64,000 nucleotides of DNA from Armillaria gallica (GCA_037576215.1 JBANDB010000002.1:6014001-6078000), one strand, 5' to 3'; shown: positions 22,874 to 36,700, counted from the stretch's first letter. A program made the numbers and translations. The notes: generated by a model from the letters alone, not told the origin.

Positions 22874-23327
22874 CTACGAAGACTCTGACTTTGAGCACAG
22901 AATGTCCGACCCTTCCTGGAGATACAGATACACCTCATTCCACATAGCGGAGGTGGCCTCGTAGAATTCGACAGCAATATCTCGGATAGGAGTAAGAATG
23001 CTGGAGATGGCCGGGTGTCGGAATACAGCTGCGAGGGACGTTTGTGTGATCAAGCACACGAGGTTCAAATGGAAGGTCATTGAGGAGTGTGCATACGGCA
23101 TTAGCTAGGACTGTTATATCGTTCTGGTCCTTTATGAGCTATGTCAACATAGAATCACAGATAGGGCTGCGAAAGAATACCCTTGAGGCATGCTTCATTA
23201 TGTCCAGAAAGTTCTTGCCCTGGATACCCTGATGAACCAACATGGCGTCAATCACGACCGCATTCAAGTTAATGAGTATTTCACGGAGCAATACCTTGAA
23301 CCGAGGATTAAGTCCAGATACAGACAT
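22874..23327 (-). pseudogene. Helical hypothetical family, truncated frameshifted copy
   Basis: Minus-strand relative of the proteins at 23506 and 48727. Here the first exon is open (MSVSGLNPRFKVLLREI... to about KHASR) and is followed by an intron ending TTGACATAG and an exon starting LIKDQND. Bases are then missing relative to the paralogues, so the frame shifts before LITQTSLAAVFR. The reading ends at SKSESS, where homology is cut off. Function unknown. Confidence 0.6.
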
Positions 23328-23505
23328 GGTTGCTGTTAGCTGACAGAAAGCCACAAAGATGCGTGTCTCACGTTTGTCTCACAGAACTCTTTTACAAGGT
23401 CGAAGGCATGCATGGTGCTCGGACTACAAAGCCCCAGCTCTGTCGAGAAACACACTAATAATGTCTTTCGCGTATATTCGTGACTGCGATATAAGTATGG
23501 CTATT

Positions 23506-24507
23506 CTAACCGCACCACCAATACCAGTCCCTCACGATGTGACCAGGATCCCACGGCCCCACATACTCGACGTTGATGCAAAGCTCTTGAGAGTCGTGCT
23601 TCACCCCGTACTTGTACAAATACAAGAAGGAGCCATGAACCCAATTATGCCACATTGATGTGTAATAGTAAGTCTGGGTGAGCAGTTTGATGACGTCCTT
23701 TCGACCTATATAATACGCTCGCCATTCAGGACTCCGAAATCGTATCTGAATCCTGCTCATCACCTCTCCCAAGTGATTGCAGCAAGCCAAAATTTCGCGC
23801 GCGTCGTCCCAGATCATCGAAAGACGCCGAGGGATACCTTCCATGATGATGAGCCGGTATGAAGACAATGTGCAAAACCGCTTGGTGAGGTGAAGCAGAA
23901 TCTCGAACCCACAGGAACCTCGAAGCTCCGCGACTAGAAGTTCCTCACTATCCCACAAAAGGTCTTCAAAATGGGATTCAATGATTTGACATGCTCTCAG
24001 ATAGTTCACTTGAGCGGCGCGTATGTGATGCTCGGCGTTTGCGATATTTTCATCGTGCGAAGACTTCGGCTGTGAGCGCAAGATACGCAACCCTTGCCGG
24101 AGAAACAGATACACCTCCTTCCACATGGCAGAGATGGCCTCGTGAAATTCTACAGCAGTATTTCGAATAGGGGTAAGAATAGTGGACGTGGCCGAGCGTC
24201 GAAAGACAGCTGCCAGGGACGTTTGTGTGATCAAGGACATGAGGTTCGAGCGGAATGATTCCAGGTCATTGAGGAGGATGTTTAGGGCACCGACTAAGGT
24301 TGTTATCTCGTTCTGGTCCTGGATGAGCTATGTCAACGCAATGTCACCGAGGTATAGATGCGAAAGGATACCTCCGAGGCATGCCTCATTATGGCCAAAA
24401 AGTCTTCGCCCTGGATAGCCTGACACACGGTCATGTCAATCACGAATGACTATTTCATGGAACAACAACTGTACTTGGAATCGAGGATTAAGTCCGGATG
24501 CAGACAT
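23506..24507 (-). CDS. Hypothetical helical protein family, member B
   Basis: Unrecognised. The main exon (23506-24240 and slightly upstream) encodes about 245 residues with a mostly alpha-helical look and no membrane segment. Conserved words shared with 48727-49464 are LITQTSLA, ILTPIR, AEHHIRAAQV, LRGSCGFEILLHLTKRF, RLSMIWDDAREILA and IQIRFRSPEWRAYY. An upstream exon gives LIQDQNEITTLVGAL in frame. The first exon, ATG at about 24507 (MSASGLNPRF), meets a stop after about 23 codons, unlike the open form at 23327. The gene may therefore be 5'-damaged or start elsewhere. Family members sit next to PRP46 sequence in both blocks, showing they were duplicated together. No function is proposed. 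Confidence 0.5.
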
Positions 24508-24968
24508 GGTTGCTTTGATATCTAGTCGTTAGTAGTCAACAGAGAGAGCTCTACTCCTTTTCCAAGAAGCAGGTCTCACGTTGTCTCACGGAAGTTCAGT
24601 AACAGAGGTCGCTGAAAGGATTTCAAAGGAAGGAGGGAACTGAAATGAAAAACAAGCAAAACGTGACTGCGACTAGTTCAAAGAAACCCCAAAGAAGTCA
24701 ATTTGTCTTTCTTCACTGTTAGAGCCGCTTTTGATCTCTTTCATCTTGAGTGATCATCTTCGACTCGTTTGGCCGAGGTGTAGGTCCAGGATTCCAAGCA
24801 GGTAGAGATTTACACCCTTGTGGATGCCGTCGCTTTTGTTTCATACCCTTTTAGGGATCCAGTAGCATACACGGGAAGGTCTAAATGACAAAACATCTCC
24901 AGGAACGTTAACACGGACTCCAATGAAGACATAGATTACAAAAATACACGTGTACTATAATGATATCG

Positions 24969-25441
24969 TCATTGGGATTGCTCGGCATAAACCTAGACGA
25001 GGAACATGTCAACAACAGAAGGTAGCTTCAAAACGAAGACTTACCTTGATTGTTTTATCAGCACCATCAGTAATTAACCGTGTCCCGGTCATATCAAAGG
25101 TCGAACAGAAAACACCAGCTTCTGCTTCCAGGGACCCAGGTTGAGGAACGTCGTCCATGTTCTGGAAAGGAGTGCCCGTGTTATAATCCCAGAACGTGAG
25201 AGTACCATTGTCGCCTGAGGAAATATGTACCTTAATAAGCAACTGCGGTAATGAAAAAGAATCCGAGGCGCCTCACCCCAGAGAAGAAGACACCCTCGGT
25301 GTTGACCGACAGCGTGTTGATGATTGCGTTATGCCCACTGAAGTTGAACACGAATGTGCCTTCAGGGCACTTCCATTTCTTTATGTTGTTACCGCCTGCC
25401 GATCCAGACGCAAACGAATATTCGGTAGGATGTATAGCTAG
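24969..25441 (-). pseudogene. PRP46: PRP46 3' fragment with frameshift
   Basis: Corresponds to the last exons of PRP46 at 50070-50543, from the shared stop (YAEQSQ end) back to [13 protein letters not shown]. It lacks the N-terminal domain and most WD repeats. One C is missing in the CACCCCCAG run around 25273, which breaks the GVFFSGG frame, and GG becomes DG in LITDGADK. Homology ends abruptly at about 25441. It is a dead by-product of a segmental duplication. Confidence 0.85.
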
Positions 25442-26270
25442 ACCCATTTTGACTTGAAGTGATACCAGAGATGTCGGAGACTCCAATGTCGCGGATGTCA
25501 TGTCACTAGGTACGAGAACATTTTTTTTAATAGTAAATTTTTGGCTGTGGATGAAGAAGCATTTTGGCAGGTTTGGAATCCGCACGAAGCTCGAAAACTA
25601 ACCCTTGCAGAGCCAACACCATACATGAGTTCGTAGCGGAGCTCTGATTTAGTCTTGGGCATGTATCCTGGAGGCACAGCTTTCAGACACTGCAACACAG
25701 GGTCTTCAATTGTAATGAGATTCATGTCCATTCCCCTAGGTGGATTTAATATACAATGTTCACTAATGGCATACTCCATTGCTAGGCGAACTCTGTGAAA
25801 TGAGGTCAGAAGAAGCGAGGGAGCAGAATAGCGGAAATTCATACCATCCTTTGACCACGACCCACCGCTTCTTCTGTGACAAAAGGTTCGCTAGCGTTCA
25901 TCAACAGGAAAACGCAGCATCACGAGAAGGCCATCTTGTCGCTAGTTGAATATCATAAGCCTTTCTAGAACCATCTCTCGCTATACCCAGCACCTTCTCT
26001 GCCATCCAGGGTATCATCAGCGAATGCGAGAACGGGATCCTCGATTGCTTGGACAATAGCGCGCCATACATGTTTTCTGGGACCACGTACAGCCTGGCCC
26101 AGGAGGATCTGGTCGCCACCATCTGCTTGAGGAACTCTGTAGTGACAGCTCCGCAGTATTGAGGTACGCAGACGACGCCCGTCACGCTGATGTGGAGATT
26201 TGGGAAATGGTCGAGGAGGCGGACCTCTCGCGATAAGATATACAGTCGATGTCCGCAAAAAACAAGACTT
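25442..26270 (-). other. Unassigned segment with minus-strand coding-like pieces
   Basis: After the PRP46 fragment breaks off, minus-strand reading gives two open pieces. The first is about 25498-25842 (words LITIEDPVLQCLKAVPPGYMP and KSELRYELMYG); the second is about 25901-26185 (QYCGAVTTEFLKQMVATR). They look more protein-like than random sequence but show no known domain, and introns cannot be set with confidence. Confidence 0.3.
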
Positions 26271-28600
26271 GTTTTAGAATAAACGCAATCTTTGCTGATA
26301 TTTCCTTCGTAAGGAAACAGAGTTAATACCTATTGGACCGACGCATCAGGCATGGACAAATAGTCAAATGAATGTGATTCATACCCTTGGTCTCATGGTA
26401 GAAAGAAAAACGCGGCGAAATATTCTTCACCGATCCCAATTTCAGTCGATCGATAGCCATTCCCTCGAACCGCCAATAGGCAGAGCTATAGTCGCTTAAC
26501 ATGTCCATCCGAGCTGGCTGAGTGTATCAGCTCAGCGGACAGAAGAAACAGAGGCAGAAGACGACTCCTCTGAACAGTCAGTCGTCGACATGCTGGCCTC
26601 GGGTGACGAGGTCTGCTTGCAAGGACCGTACCACTCGTCTCTCTTGTAGAGCTTCCCCATACGATTATCAGAACGTGGAAGCAGTTTTCGGAGGACCGGC
26701 TATCATCCCATCGGTCGCTTCACGCACTCGGAGGTAGTCATCGGAGGCGAACACAGATCTGAGCGCCTAAGTCGGAAGATGACGAGAAGGCTGTTTCCCC
26801 TATTGCTCACTATCCATACTAAGCATGCATCTTGCGGCGAAGTGTATACCGCGCATGACAACGACACCTCGTACGTGTAACCACCACTGGCCTCAACTTT
26901 CCTGTATCTCGATGATGGTGACGTAGCTAGGACATACTCTAGTAGCGATGTCCGTACATTCGAAGGGGTATGTGACAAGAAGGGAGAGGGGAGCCAATGA
27001 AATCATGTCTTGTCGCAGGTTGAAGACACTAGGTCTCCGAGGATGGTGGCGTGCTAAATTGACGGGAGATGGATGTGGCCAGAACTGAGAAGGAGGGCAC
27101 TAAGATGCTATCCGTCCCCTCCGAGCGATCGATCGTCGACTAGATACGAAGCTAAAACAACGAGGTGGCCACCACGTCTCTTCACAGCAATGGCAGCATC
27201 TTCTTCATCTCCGCGGCATCCTTAGCTGCATAAATCGACGACATCTCCTGAGAACGACGGTCGTGTGAGCGACGAGATGTTTGTTGCGATCGTGGCATCT
27301 ACGTCCCAGATCTTGCAGAATCGTACAGGCATCGCATCACATAAGAGGGAACGGAGTGAGGAGCGAGCTCAATGCATGTCTTTATGATCCCTGCGACTTC
27401 TGCCGGCACGAACTCCATCTGCTCTGTAAAACACCTCCGTCGATCATTTGGGCCTGCGAGCTGAAAGTCGGTACTCGAGGCTCGCAACCGCCCACGATGC
27501 CCTTGCCCACGATGCCCTTGGATGCATGGTGCGCGCGCTCGACGGCTGGAGGGGAACGACATGAGATGAAAGACATCGACGAGATGAAAAGGGAAGACTT
27601 ACAGGGATATGTCTTATCAAGAAAGTGAAGGCCACATCGTATCATCTCTCAAATTTATTTTTCTCCTTCCGCTGGGCTTTGCAAACTGCACTCTCTAAGC
27701 CTGTACCATTTAATGAGGTGGAGGCGGCATTGGTAAAACAGTGTACGTTGACCTGGAGACAAACGTTAGCTTGGAACGAGGGTAGACGGTCAAGGTAGAC
27801 GTACTCGGTGGACGAACTCCTTCGTGATGTTTTTTCCGCGTCTTCTTCAACCTCCAGTGACTGGACGCCCTCTCATTTCCCATCTGCAAGCACCTTCCAC
27901 GTTCCTCGCATGAACACTTCTGGCTCGGCCCACACATTGATAATCGTCTCTGCTCCCTCACCCGCATACACGCCCTGGACAAAGCCGGACACGGCCTCGT
28001 ACTCACCTTTAGTTTGCGCGATACAAAGCAAAAGTGGAAAGAAGGTGTCGATTATCGTGGACTGGGACTCTGGAAGAGGTGAAGATGGAGAGAAGCGCGT
28101 GGGTGAAGGAGCTGCCAATGGCGAGTCCGCAGACGATGTTGTTTGGGGCTGAATTACAGACGGAGCAGGTCAGGGCGTTGGTGGAGTATCAACAATGGAT
28201 ATGGCCGGCGCTGGATGTGCACCAATCAAAATCGACCTCGGAAACATCGAAGGTTCAGCACGGTCGCCGAGGTTCCCAGCGTGTTCGTGGACACGGTGTC
28301 ATGGTGCGAGGAAGTGGAGCACACGCGAATAAGCATGTAGACACCGTGGTAGCACCATGGTAGCGTCAAGGTCACCGGCAACACAATTCGAGAAATGTGG
28401 TATTGTTCGAGTCGTGTATTGCGCGAACCATAATCGATTGTTCTTGCTAGCGCGCCTGAAAAAGGGAGAATAGTTCGGGGTCTGCAGGCACCTTCATCGT
28501 ATCGAGTGCTGGTGACGGTTCAGAAGGTTCAAAAATGGAGTCAGTATCGCATGAAGAGAAAGAAGCATAGCGTGGGAATGCATAAAATGTTCTCTCGCTT
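26270..28600 (-). repeat. Diverged tandem unit A (unknown gene relic)
   Basis: First of three diverged units. Anchors shared with units B and C are TTTAGAATAAA followed by a TACCTATTGG-like word (26275-26340), a CTAAGATGCTATCCGTCCC word (27100-27120), and a CTCCGCGGCATCCTTAGC word (27210). The coding sense appears to be minus: one open piece (27873-28118) includes TKGEYEAVSGFVQGVYAG and ETIINVWAEPEVF. Two adjacent copies of GCCCACGATGCCCTT lie at about 27481-27515. No domain is recognised. Confidence 0.4.
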
Positions 28601-31200
28601 TACGTCCTGACGTAAGAATAACTATCTTTTCTTTTTGTTTCCTCCTCGTTATCATCTTTCTTAGCGAGTGATACAGTGGTCACGGAACGCAGTCTACGCT
28701 CGAGCATGTCGAACCGACGCCAGACAATGACACGCATTCTCGAACTAATCTGATGAGAATCTTGAATTTAGTCTGATGCTTTGTGAAAGAAGGTATATTT
28801 ACGCCAGTATGCACTGATTCGGAATTCGAAATACTGGAAAGGCGCAACACAAACCATCAGTGTTCTGCTGGATGTCTGCACCTTCTTCACCTCCGTCTGC
28901 TCCTCCCTCGAGCAAGGCTATCCCTTTCCGCTCTTGCACAGAATACGTTTGGCCTTGGGAAGCACTAGTCTTCGACCGCAAGTCACTTAAGAACCCGCAT
29001 CTTCTAGTTCCATTCTCCATTGCCGACTCCCCATGAACGGTTCAGAGAAGTAACGATATGGTGAGCAAGGCGCGATTCCGTTGTGGACTAACGTGGTGAA
29101 GATCAATAACGGAGTGGAGCAGGGAAGCGTGAGCGTGGTCGTTGACAAGGTGGATTGCGATGTCAGATGAGGAGAGCGGTACCAGGCTTCGTGAGTTCTG
29201 CTTTTCCTTGCCACAAAATTATAATACACGCTCATCAAAAGGCTTCGCAGCAAACACGGTCTGAGGGGGCGGAGCATTGGTGCATTGAGGGAATGAAAGT
29301 GCATAGACACTGTATTCGGAGCCGCGCTTTCCTCACGACCGGGTCTATCGTCGAGGTCTTTGGAAGAGGGCTTAGTTTAGAATAAAGGCGAGCTTCGCTC
29401 CCATTTTCTAGACAGAAAATACCTATTGGAGCAAAGTGTCAGCTCGAGCCAAGAAGACAAGCAGACACGAAACGTACCGTGGTTATCTCTTCGGCACAAT
29501 AAGACAAAGTCTTCTTCATCAATGCTGATTGATGTCTTCGAAACGTCGGCACGGTAAAACGGTTCGTTGGAAGTATCCTTTGCTCCGAGTTGATGGAGGT
29601 TTAGATATCTATCGACTCGTCGATGGTGGCGCAGAGCCAACTCAAAGCCATAACCTTCATATCAAGTTCACATACAGATCCGGCCCGTCAAAAACAGGAC
29701 CTCTCATCGATTGACGCTGCCCCTGCATCCACCAAGCTGCACATAGTCTTCAATGCTTTGTAAAAGGGGGAGAAGAATACAACCCCGGTTCGCAGGCGAT
29801 GACGGAGGGCTTCACCATCGTAGCAAATTGACGAGAGGACTGTCTCTCTAAAGCATGCACTTCGCGACGACGGGATACCATCGAAAGGAGGGCCGATTGA
29901 CTCTCGATTGAGCCACGCATGCTAACCATACACGTATTTCCTAGCCCCGGTCATAAACCTTTCCCTTCTTCTGACCATATCGGAGCCACGACCCTCGAAT
30001 TCGATGTAGTCGGCAATCGTGCAGAGAGATGCGTGATCAGAGGATATTAGAAAAGTGAGGCAGGTGAACAGAATCAGGTCCTTGGCTGTAAAACCGCGCC
30101 TCAAAGTTCGTAGGCTGAAGATATGGTGGTGTGTGGAATGGTGTGGATGTAGGAAGCTAAGACGCTATCCGTCCCTTCTAATTATCGCCGAGCCTGGCAG
30201 AACAACACGTCAGACCTAGATACAAGAGTCGAAACAATAAGGATACTACGCACTGTGTTTTTCTCCAGCAAGAAAGTCATCATCTTCACGAATCACCTCG
30301 GCGCCATATCCTTGGCCGGAGACAAATGGACGATATCTCTTCGAAATGGGGGAGATGCGAGCGTGGGCTGGTGCGAGCGTCATAAGTATTTGCAGGTTTG
30401 TACATCGTATCACGGACGAGGTAAAAATGGGAGCTCGGAACATGGTGTCCTGTATACTACAAGCTCCGGGAGCATCTCCGACATCGATAGTTTTGAGCCG
30501 GTGAGTTGACGATGCCGTGGATTTGTGGAATACAGACCTGGGAGTCCTTATTGGGAACAGGTCTTTTTGGGTTCTCAGTAAGAAATCGACGAGGTAAGAA
30601 GAGAAGGCTTACAACACCACAACGCAGAAAGGGATATCGCCGCAGTCGCCTCAGTCATCCACCGTTGCGCGGCATCCAAAATGGGGGTATTGACTGGGGT
30701 CAAGGAAGAAAAGCTTGCCCTGAGGGTCGATTGTCCATGCCGTGGTACCTATTTCCTTCAGCGGAGCTCCTTTCTCTCAGGCTGACGATGTGGCTGGGGT
30801 GAACGAGCTTATCTTATAGTCGTTAATGCAGGAAAGAGACTGGCCGAGTACGATGATGACAATGAGAGTACAGGGCGTTCGACGAGAGTAAAGAGCCACC
30901 ATCCGCCTCTGCTACTGGTGATCGTCTGAATCCTCTGCTGCCGTCGAGAGCCCAGCATGGTCGTCGGCAGGTGTTGCTTGTCGCCGTTGGATGAACAAAG
31001 TGGCCGTCATCGTTGCAGTAGTGATTCTGTCGCATAATGAGAACACAAAGAAGAAAATCAAAAAAAAAAATAACAACGCACGATTCCTACGTCGTTCTTC
31101 CCAACAGATAATCGCCCAGGATAGGACGTGTAAGCTCTCGCATGAAGGTCGGGGAAGAGAAAGAAGCATGGCGTGAGAATGTACAAGGTATTCTTCTGCC
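28600..31200 (-). repeat. Diverged tandem unit B (unknown gene relic)
   Basis: Second unit, spaced about 3.1 kb from A at the TAGAATAAA anchor (29376). It shares long stretches with unit C, including a ~60-bp block with AACAAAGTGGCCGTCATC near 30990. Minus-strand pieces such as RGFTAKDLILFTCLTFLISS (about 30010-30100) may be exons. Frames are interrupted, so decay is likely. Confidence 0.4.
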
Positions 31201-33560
31201 TTACGTCCTATGAGGTAAAAATATTGATTTTTCTTTTTATTTCTCGTTGCCTAGCTGGGGATACATGTTGAACCAAAGCCAGACAATGACACGAGTCCTC
31301 AAACTAGCAATCCGATGAGAATCTGATGGTTTGTGGAAGGTGCAGTTACTCTAGCATGCAACACTGAATAAGAACAACACACCCATCAGCGTTATTCTCG
31401 ACGTCTGCACCCCTTTCACCCCCGTCTGATGTTCCATCGAGCCAAGCCATACCTATTCCCTATTACACAAAACACTCTCCGCCGCGCCAGTCTTCTCCCA
31501 CTGCCAACAGTCGGTCAAAAAACCAGGTTTCGTCCGGTGGACCACGATGCCGTGCTGGATTGGGATGGCACGCATCAACATCAGGCTGGGCTGACGCAGT
31601 GGGGATGGAGGGAGGAAGCGCAAGCGTGATTGGCGAGCCAGGTCACCATGTCGTAAAGCTGTTGCGAACGGTGTACAGGACAAAAACAGTCCCAAGTGCG
31701 GTAAGCTCTGGTTTCTTCGCCGCAAAATTGATCCATGCCCATCAAAGTACTTCGTAGTAGCGAACACAGAGTGCGGGTGCACAAGGGGATCATAGTGGGC
31801 ACTGGTACACATGTAGATATCGTATTTTCAGAGCCTTGCGCTCTTTGTAGGGATGCCATGACATGGTGCTTTTGCTCGCGACTATCGATGCTCGTCTCGG
31901 AGGGCTTTGTTTAGAATGAAGGCAATTCTTATCGTTAGTTCGTTTAAAAAGACACTGTAAATGCTTATCGGAACGAAGCATTAGTTGTAGTCAATCAATC
32001 AAGCAACGCTACGTACGGTGGATATCCTGTCAGCAAGATAAGACGAAGCCTTCACCAATGTTGCTCGATGCTTTCTTAACGATTGATGCTGCCTCCGCAT
32101 TCACCGAGCTCCATTCCAGTTGCACATGAAGCCTTGACTGCTCTGTGTAGGGAGAGGAGAACAACTCCGGCTTGCAGCCTTAATGAGAGAATCGTCTCCC
32201 CCAGCCATACGAAGCAGGTACCTCGCGACGACAGTACACCATCGAAAGAACGGGTGCCTGCCTGTCGATTGAACCACGTAGAACCAACCTCGGATTTCGT
32301 ATCCGCCGAACCCCAGCCCGTGTCCCTTTCCGTTCCTCTGGCCAGTTTGAGAAACGCTTGGGATCCTTCACACCCCAACGACTACGGTGGGAAGAGCACA
32401 CGTCCTAGCGATAACGACGACGGTGTCCGCGCATCTGAGGGGATGTGATAGCAAGACGTTGCAAAGGTGACGCCGGCGAACAGAGTCCTGGCTTGATTAT
32501 GAAAGCGCGTCTCAGGGTTTGTGGGTTGGATATGGATGGTAATCTTGGAGAGGTAAGATCCTTCGACATGGTTACCCCCGAGTCTGGCAGAACGACACGT
32601 CAGGTCTTGAAACGGAGGCAAACAAGATACGCACTGCAAGTCTTTTCACAGAAAAAAACCACTTCGCCATCGTCTCTGCGGCGTATCCTTGGACGACGTC
32701 TCTTCAAAACAGCGGGTATGTGAAGATGGGATGGCAAACATTCGGGGGTTCGTACGCGCATAGTATCTCGTAGGAGGTGACCGGTAAACATGCGAGCTCA
32801 AGTCCCGCTGGCACCGTGCCATTCGAGCACCGGGAGCATCTCCGACGTCGATAATCGGAGCCAATGAGTCCAGCGGCTGACGACAGCATGGATTGGCGGA
32901 GGACAGAGTCCGTCCTTGTAGGGCAGCGGTCTGGATGTGTGAACGGGAATAGGTCTTTAGGTTTTCAGTAAGAAATCGACGAGGAAAGAAGAGAAAGCTT
33001 ACAACATCACAGTGCGGAGAAGTAGTCGTCTCAGTCATCTAACGTTGCACGGCATCCAAAACAGGTGTATGGGTTGTTGTCGGAGAAGAAACGTTGGCCC
33101 TAAAATGTGATTGTCCAGGCTGGCGAGGCTCTGCTGATTGTTTTCTCCGAGGCTGATGATGTAAGGTGGAATTGATAGTCGTTAATGCAGGAAACTAGGT
33201 GGCTGGTGACGATAGGACTGGGAGAGGCTGATGGGGAGAGAGCACAGGGCGTTCGAAGGTGCTATCTATCCCTGCTGCTGATGACCTCCTAGATCCTTCG
33301 CCGTCGTCGAGGGCCCAGCATAGTCGTTGGCATACATTGGTTGTTGCCGATGGAAGGAGTAGGGGAATGCTTCAAGGCTTCGAAGAACAAAGTGGCCGTC
33401 ATCATTGCAGTAACAATTCTTTCGCATAATGAGAACACAAAGAAGGGAAATCAGAAAGGACGCACGATTCCTACACAGTTCTGATTCGCCCAGCATAGAC
33501 TCGCGTTCAACCACCCTCGCCCTCGCCTCGGATTCCTGCAAAATCTTGTACATTTTAGTC
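31200..33560 (-). repeat. Diverged tandem unit C (unknown gene relic)
   Basis: Third unit, anchored at 31912, about 2.5 kb from the unit B anchor. It repeats the AACAAAGTGGCCGTCATC block at 33388 and the GGAAAGCTTACAACA-like block at 32995. Its minus-strand pieces align with unit B but in broken frames. It ends just before the NLR promoter. Confidence 0.4.
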
Positions 33561-33762
33561 TACGATTTCAGAGGTGGCTGCTTCGTCAGAGAAAGAAAGG
33601 GGGAGGACGCGACACAAATATCGGTTTGATTCAAATGGTGGACGAAAGTGGTCAAGTGATGGGGCGTGGGGAAACTTGCCTCGCCCCCATCAGATTCATA
33701 TCACAACCTCGCGTTTCTTCCACTCATACACTCACCATTGACCGTACACCGTAGTAACAACA

Positions 33763-36700
33763 ATGCAAGCACCATCTCAACCTCTCACTCAGTCTCCAAG
33801 TACGGCGGCGCCTGTTCCATCTGCGATCCTTGCGCCTCCGAATCTGGCTCCTGATGATACAGATTGGATTTCGACTGCCAGTCTCACTTTCAAAGTGCTT
33901 GCTGGCGCAGGCGAACTCGATCGCACGGGCATCGCGAAGACAATTGCGAACCTTGCTCTCCCGATCCTGGATCTGGCTAAGGTGTGAATTTATGCTACTT
34001 TATGACAATATTACATACCAAAAGGCTTGTATTATTCAGAATAATAAGCAGGCATGTGATGATCTCAAGGATACCATCAAGTACCTCGATGACATGCTCA
34101 GCTATGTCTCCGAGGAGATCAAGCTCCTTCAGGAAGGCCAATCCTTGATGGATGCTTCAACTCACCCATTGGCACGTCTACAACAAATGGGCGATGAATT
34201 TGTCCGGTCTGTCTTTCCATTTGATCTGGTTAGATGTACAATTGATATCTGTCTTTGTGTTAGTCACCTCAAGGATCTGAAGGATGATTTGAACAAGATC
34301 TATGGGAAGAGAGGGTACCGGGCAAAGATGAAGAAACTATTTCAAAGCAAGACTATTCTGGACCGTATTAATCAGCACAAGGTGTATGTCAAGGATGCTC
34401 GGGACAAGTTTGTTGTATGTTTGTCCTACTGTAACTCTTGAGAGGGATATTGATTCTTCTCAAGGCAAGTGCTGTGTTGTCTACAGCCAGGCAGATTGTA
34501 GATGTTGGTGCAAAGGTTACTGACATTCATGATCATCTGGTAAATATTCTTATTATTGTTCCATCAATGTATACTGATAATTTTATAGATGAGTCCTTCT
34601 AAGATTCAACCTGTCAAGTATGTTTCTATATATTCTTTAAAGCATATTAGTTCTCATGATAGTTCACTGATTAGTAGCATTATGGTTTCTGCTATTCCAC
34701 CACCATCTCCAACTGTTTTCATAGGTAGAGATGATTTAGTCCAAGAGGGTATAGCCAATCTTCTTGCTGACTCTCCTCATTCCATTATCATCATGGGATT
34801 TGGAGGCATGGGCAAAACATCTCTAGCCTTGAGGATATTAAATGATGCTGCTATACTGGCTAAATATGAGGCTCATAGATATTTCATTCCCTGTGATATA
34901 GTCTGCAGTGTTGATTGTACTGTGGAAGTTCTACTGCAGACTGTGATGAAGCAGATGAACTTGAGCTTGACTGGTGATGCAGTAAAACTGCTGCATACTA
35001 TACTTAAACCAACAATTTTGGTTTTTGATAACTTTGAGACTCTTTGGGACCAAAGCAGTGATCAACGTAGTATCCAAATGCTTTTAGCACAGTTGAATTC
35101 TGTGATACAGATTACCTTGATGATTACTATGAGAGGAAGTGTTACTCCAATTGAAGATGTTAATTGGTTAATACTACCACACAATGGTCTATCACCAGTA
35201 GATGAGTTTATATCATTAGATATCTTTAGTACTATTTCAAGACACAGTATGGATGAAAAAGCAGTTAGAGAATTGGTAAAGGAGCTGGAAGGATGGCCAT
35301 TAGCTATTACATTAATGGCTTATCAGGCTAAAATTCTTTCTCCAAAGATACTTCTTGAAAGCTGGCATCAGGAAAAAACTTTATTATTGAAAAAACCAAG
35401 AGCTCAACCTGATCGGTTATCAAGTGTTGAAATTTCAATTCAAATAACTCTTCAATCACCATTACTTTCATCAAAGCCAAATACATTGAAGCTGTTGAGT
35501 GTAATATGTCACTTGCCTAATGGTATTCCAACATGGAACAGTTTAATATACAAAATGCTACCAAAAGTTCCTGAACAAACTTTAATTATATCGGAATTAT
35601 TACAATCTGGAATTATATATCAAGATGACAAGGAAGGGTTGAAACTATTATCACCTATTCAGGAATATCTTAAAACATACTTTCTGGAGCCAGATATAAA
35701 TATAGAAAGTCAAATTTGCCTCTTCTATGTGGATGAAATAAATAATAACAGTCTCAGATATTCAAGTTCAGGAGATAAGACAAAATTTGGTGTTTTACAT
35801 TCTAAGAATATTGAATGGATATTATATAAGCTTCTGGATAATGACATTAGTGAAAAGCATTTGACAACAATTTATGACTTTTGTTATTTTCAATATTTAA
35901 TCTGGGATTCAGATAGACTATTGAGAAAAATGATACTTGTAATAAAGCAAAAGAATATGCAAAATTTATATGCATTTGCATTGCTCTTGTTAAGCAAAAG
36001 ATATTTGTTAATTAATCAGCACAAGTTAGCACAGGAATATGTATATAAAGCTATGCAGACTTTTGAAGACATTGATGACTCTCTTGGAGCAGCACAGTGT
36101 TTGCAAAGGTTAGGAGATATTTTGCGAATGACAAATCAGTACTCAGCAGCCACTATCAAGCTAGAGAAGGCTATGCAGATGTTTGAAGATATTGATGACT
36201 CTCTTGGAGCAGCACAGTGTTTGCAAAGGTTGGGAGATATTGTGCGAATGACAAATCAGTACTCAGCAGCCACTATCAAGCTAGAGAAGGCTATGCAGAT
36301 ATTTGAAGACATTGATGACTCCCTTGGAGTAGCACAGTGTTTGCAAAGGTTGGGAGATATTGTGCGAATGACAAATCAGTACTCAGCAGCCACTACCAAG
36401 CTAGAGAAGGCTATGCAGATATTTGAAGACATTGATGACTCCCTTGGAGTAGCACAGTGTTTGCAAAGCTTGGGAGATATTTTGCGAATGACAGATCAAT
36501 ACTTAGCAGCCACTATGAAGCTAGAGAAGGCTATGCAAATGTTTGAAGACATTGATGACTTTCTTGGAGCAGCACAGTGTTTGCAAAGGTTGGGAGATAT
36601 TTTGCAAATGACAGATCAATACTTAGCAGCCACTATGAAGCTAGAGAAGGCTATGCAAATGTTTGAAGACATTGATGACTCCCTTGGAGCAGCACAGTGT

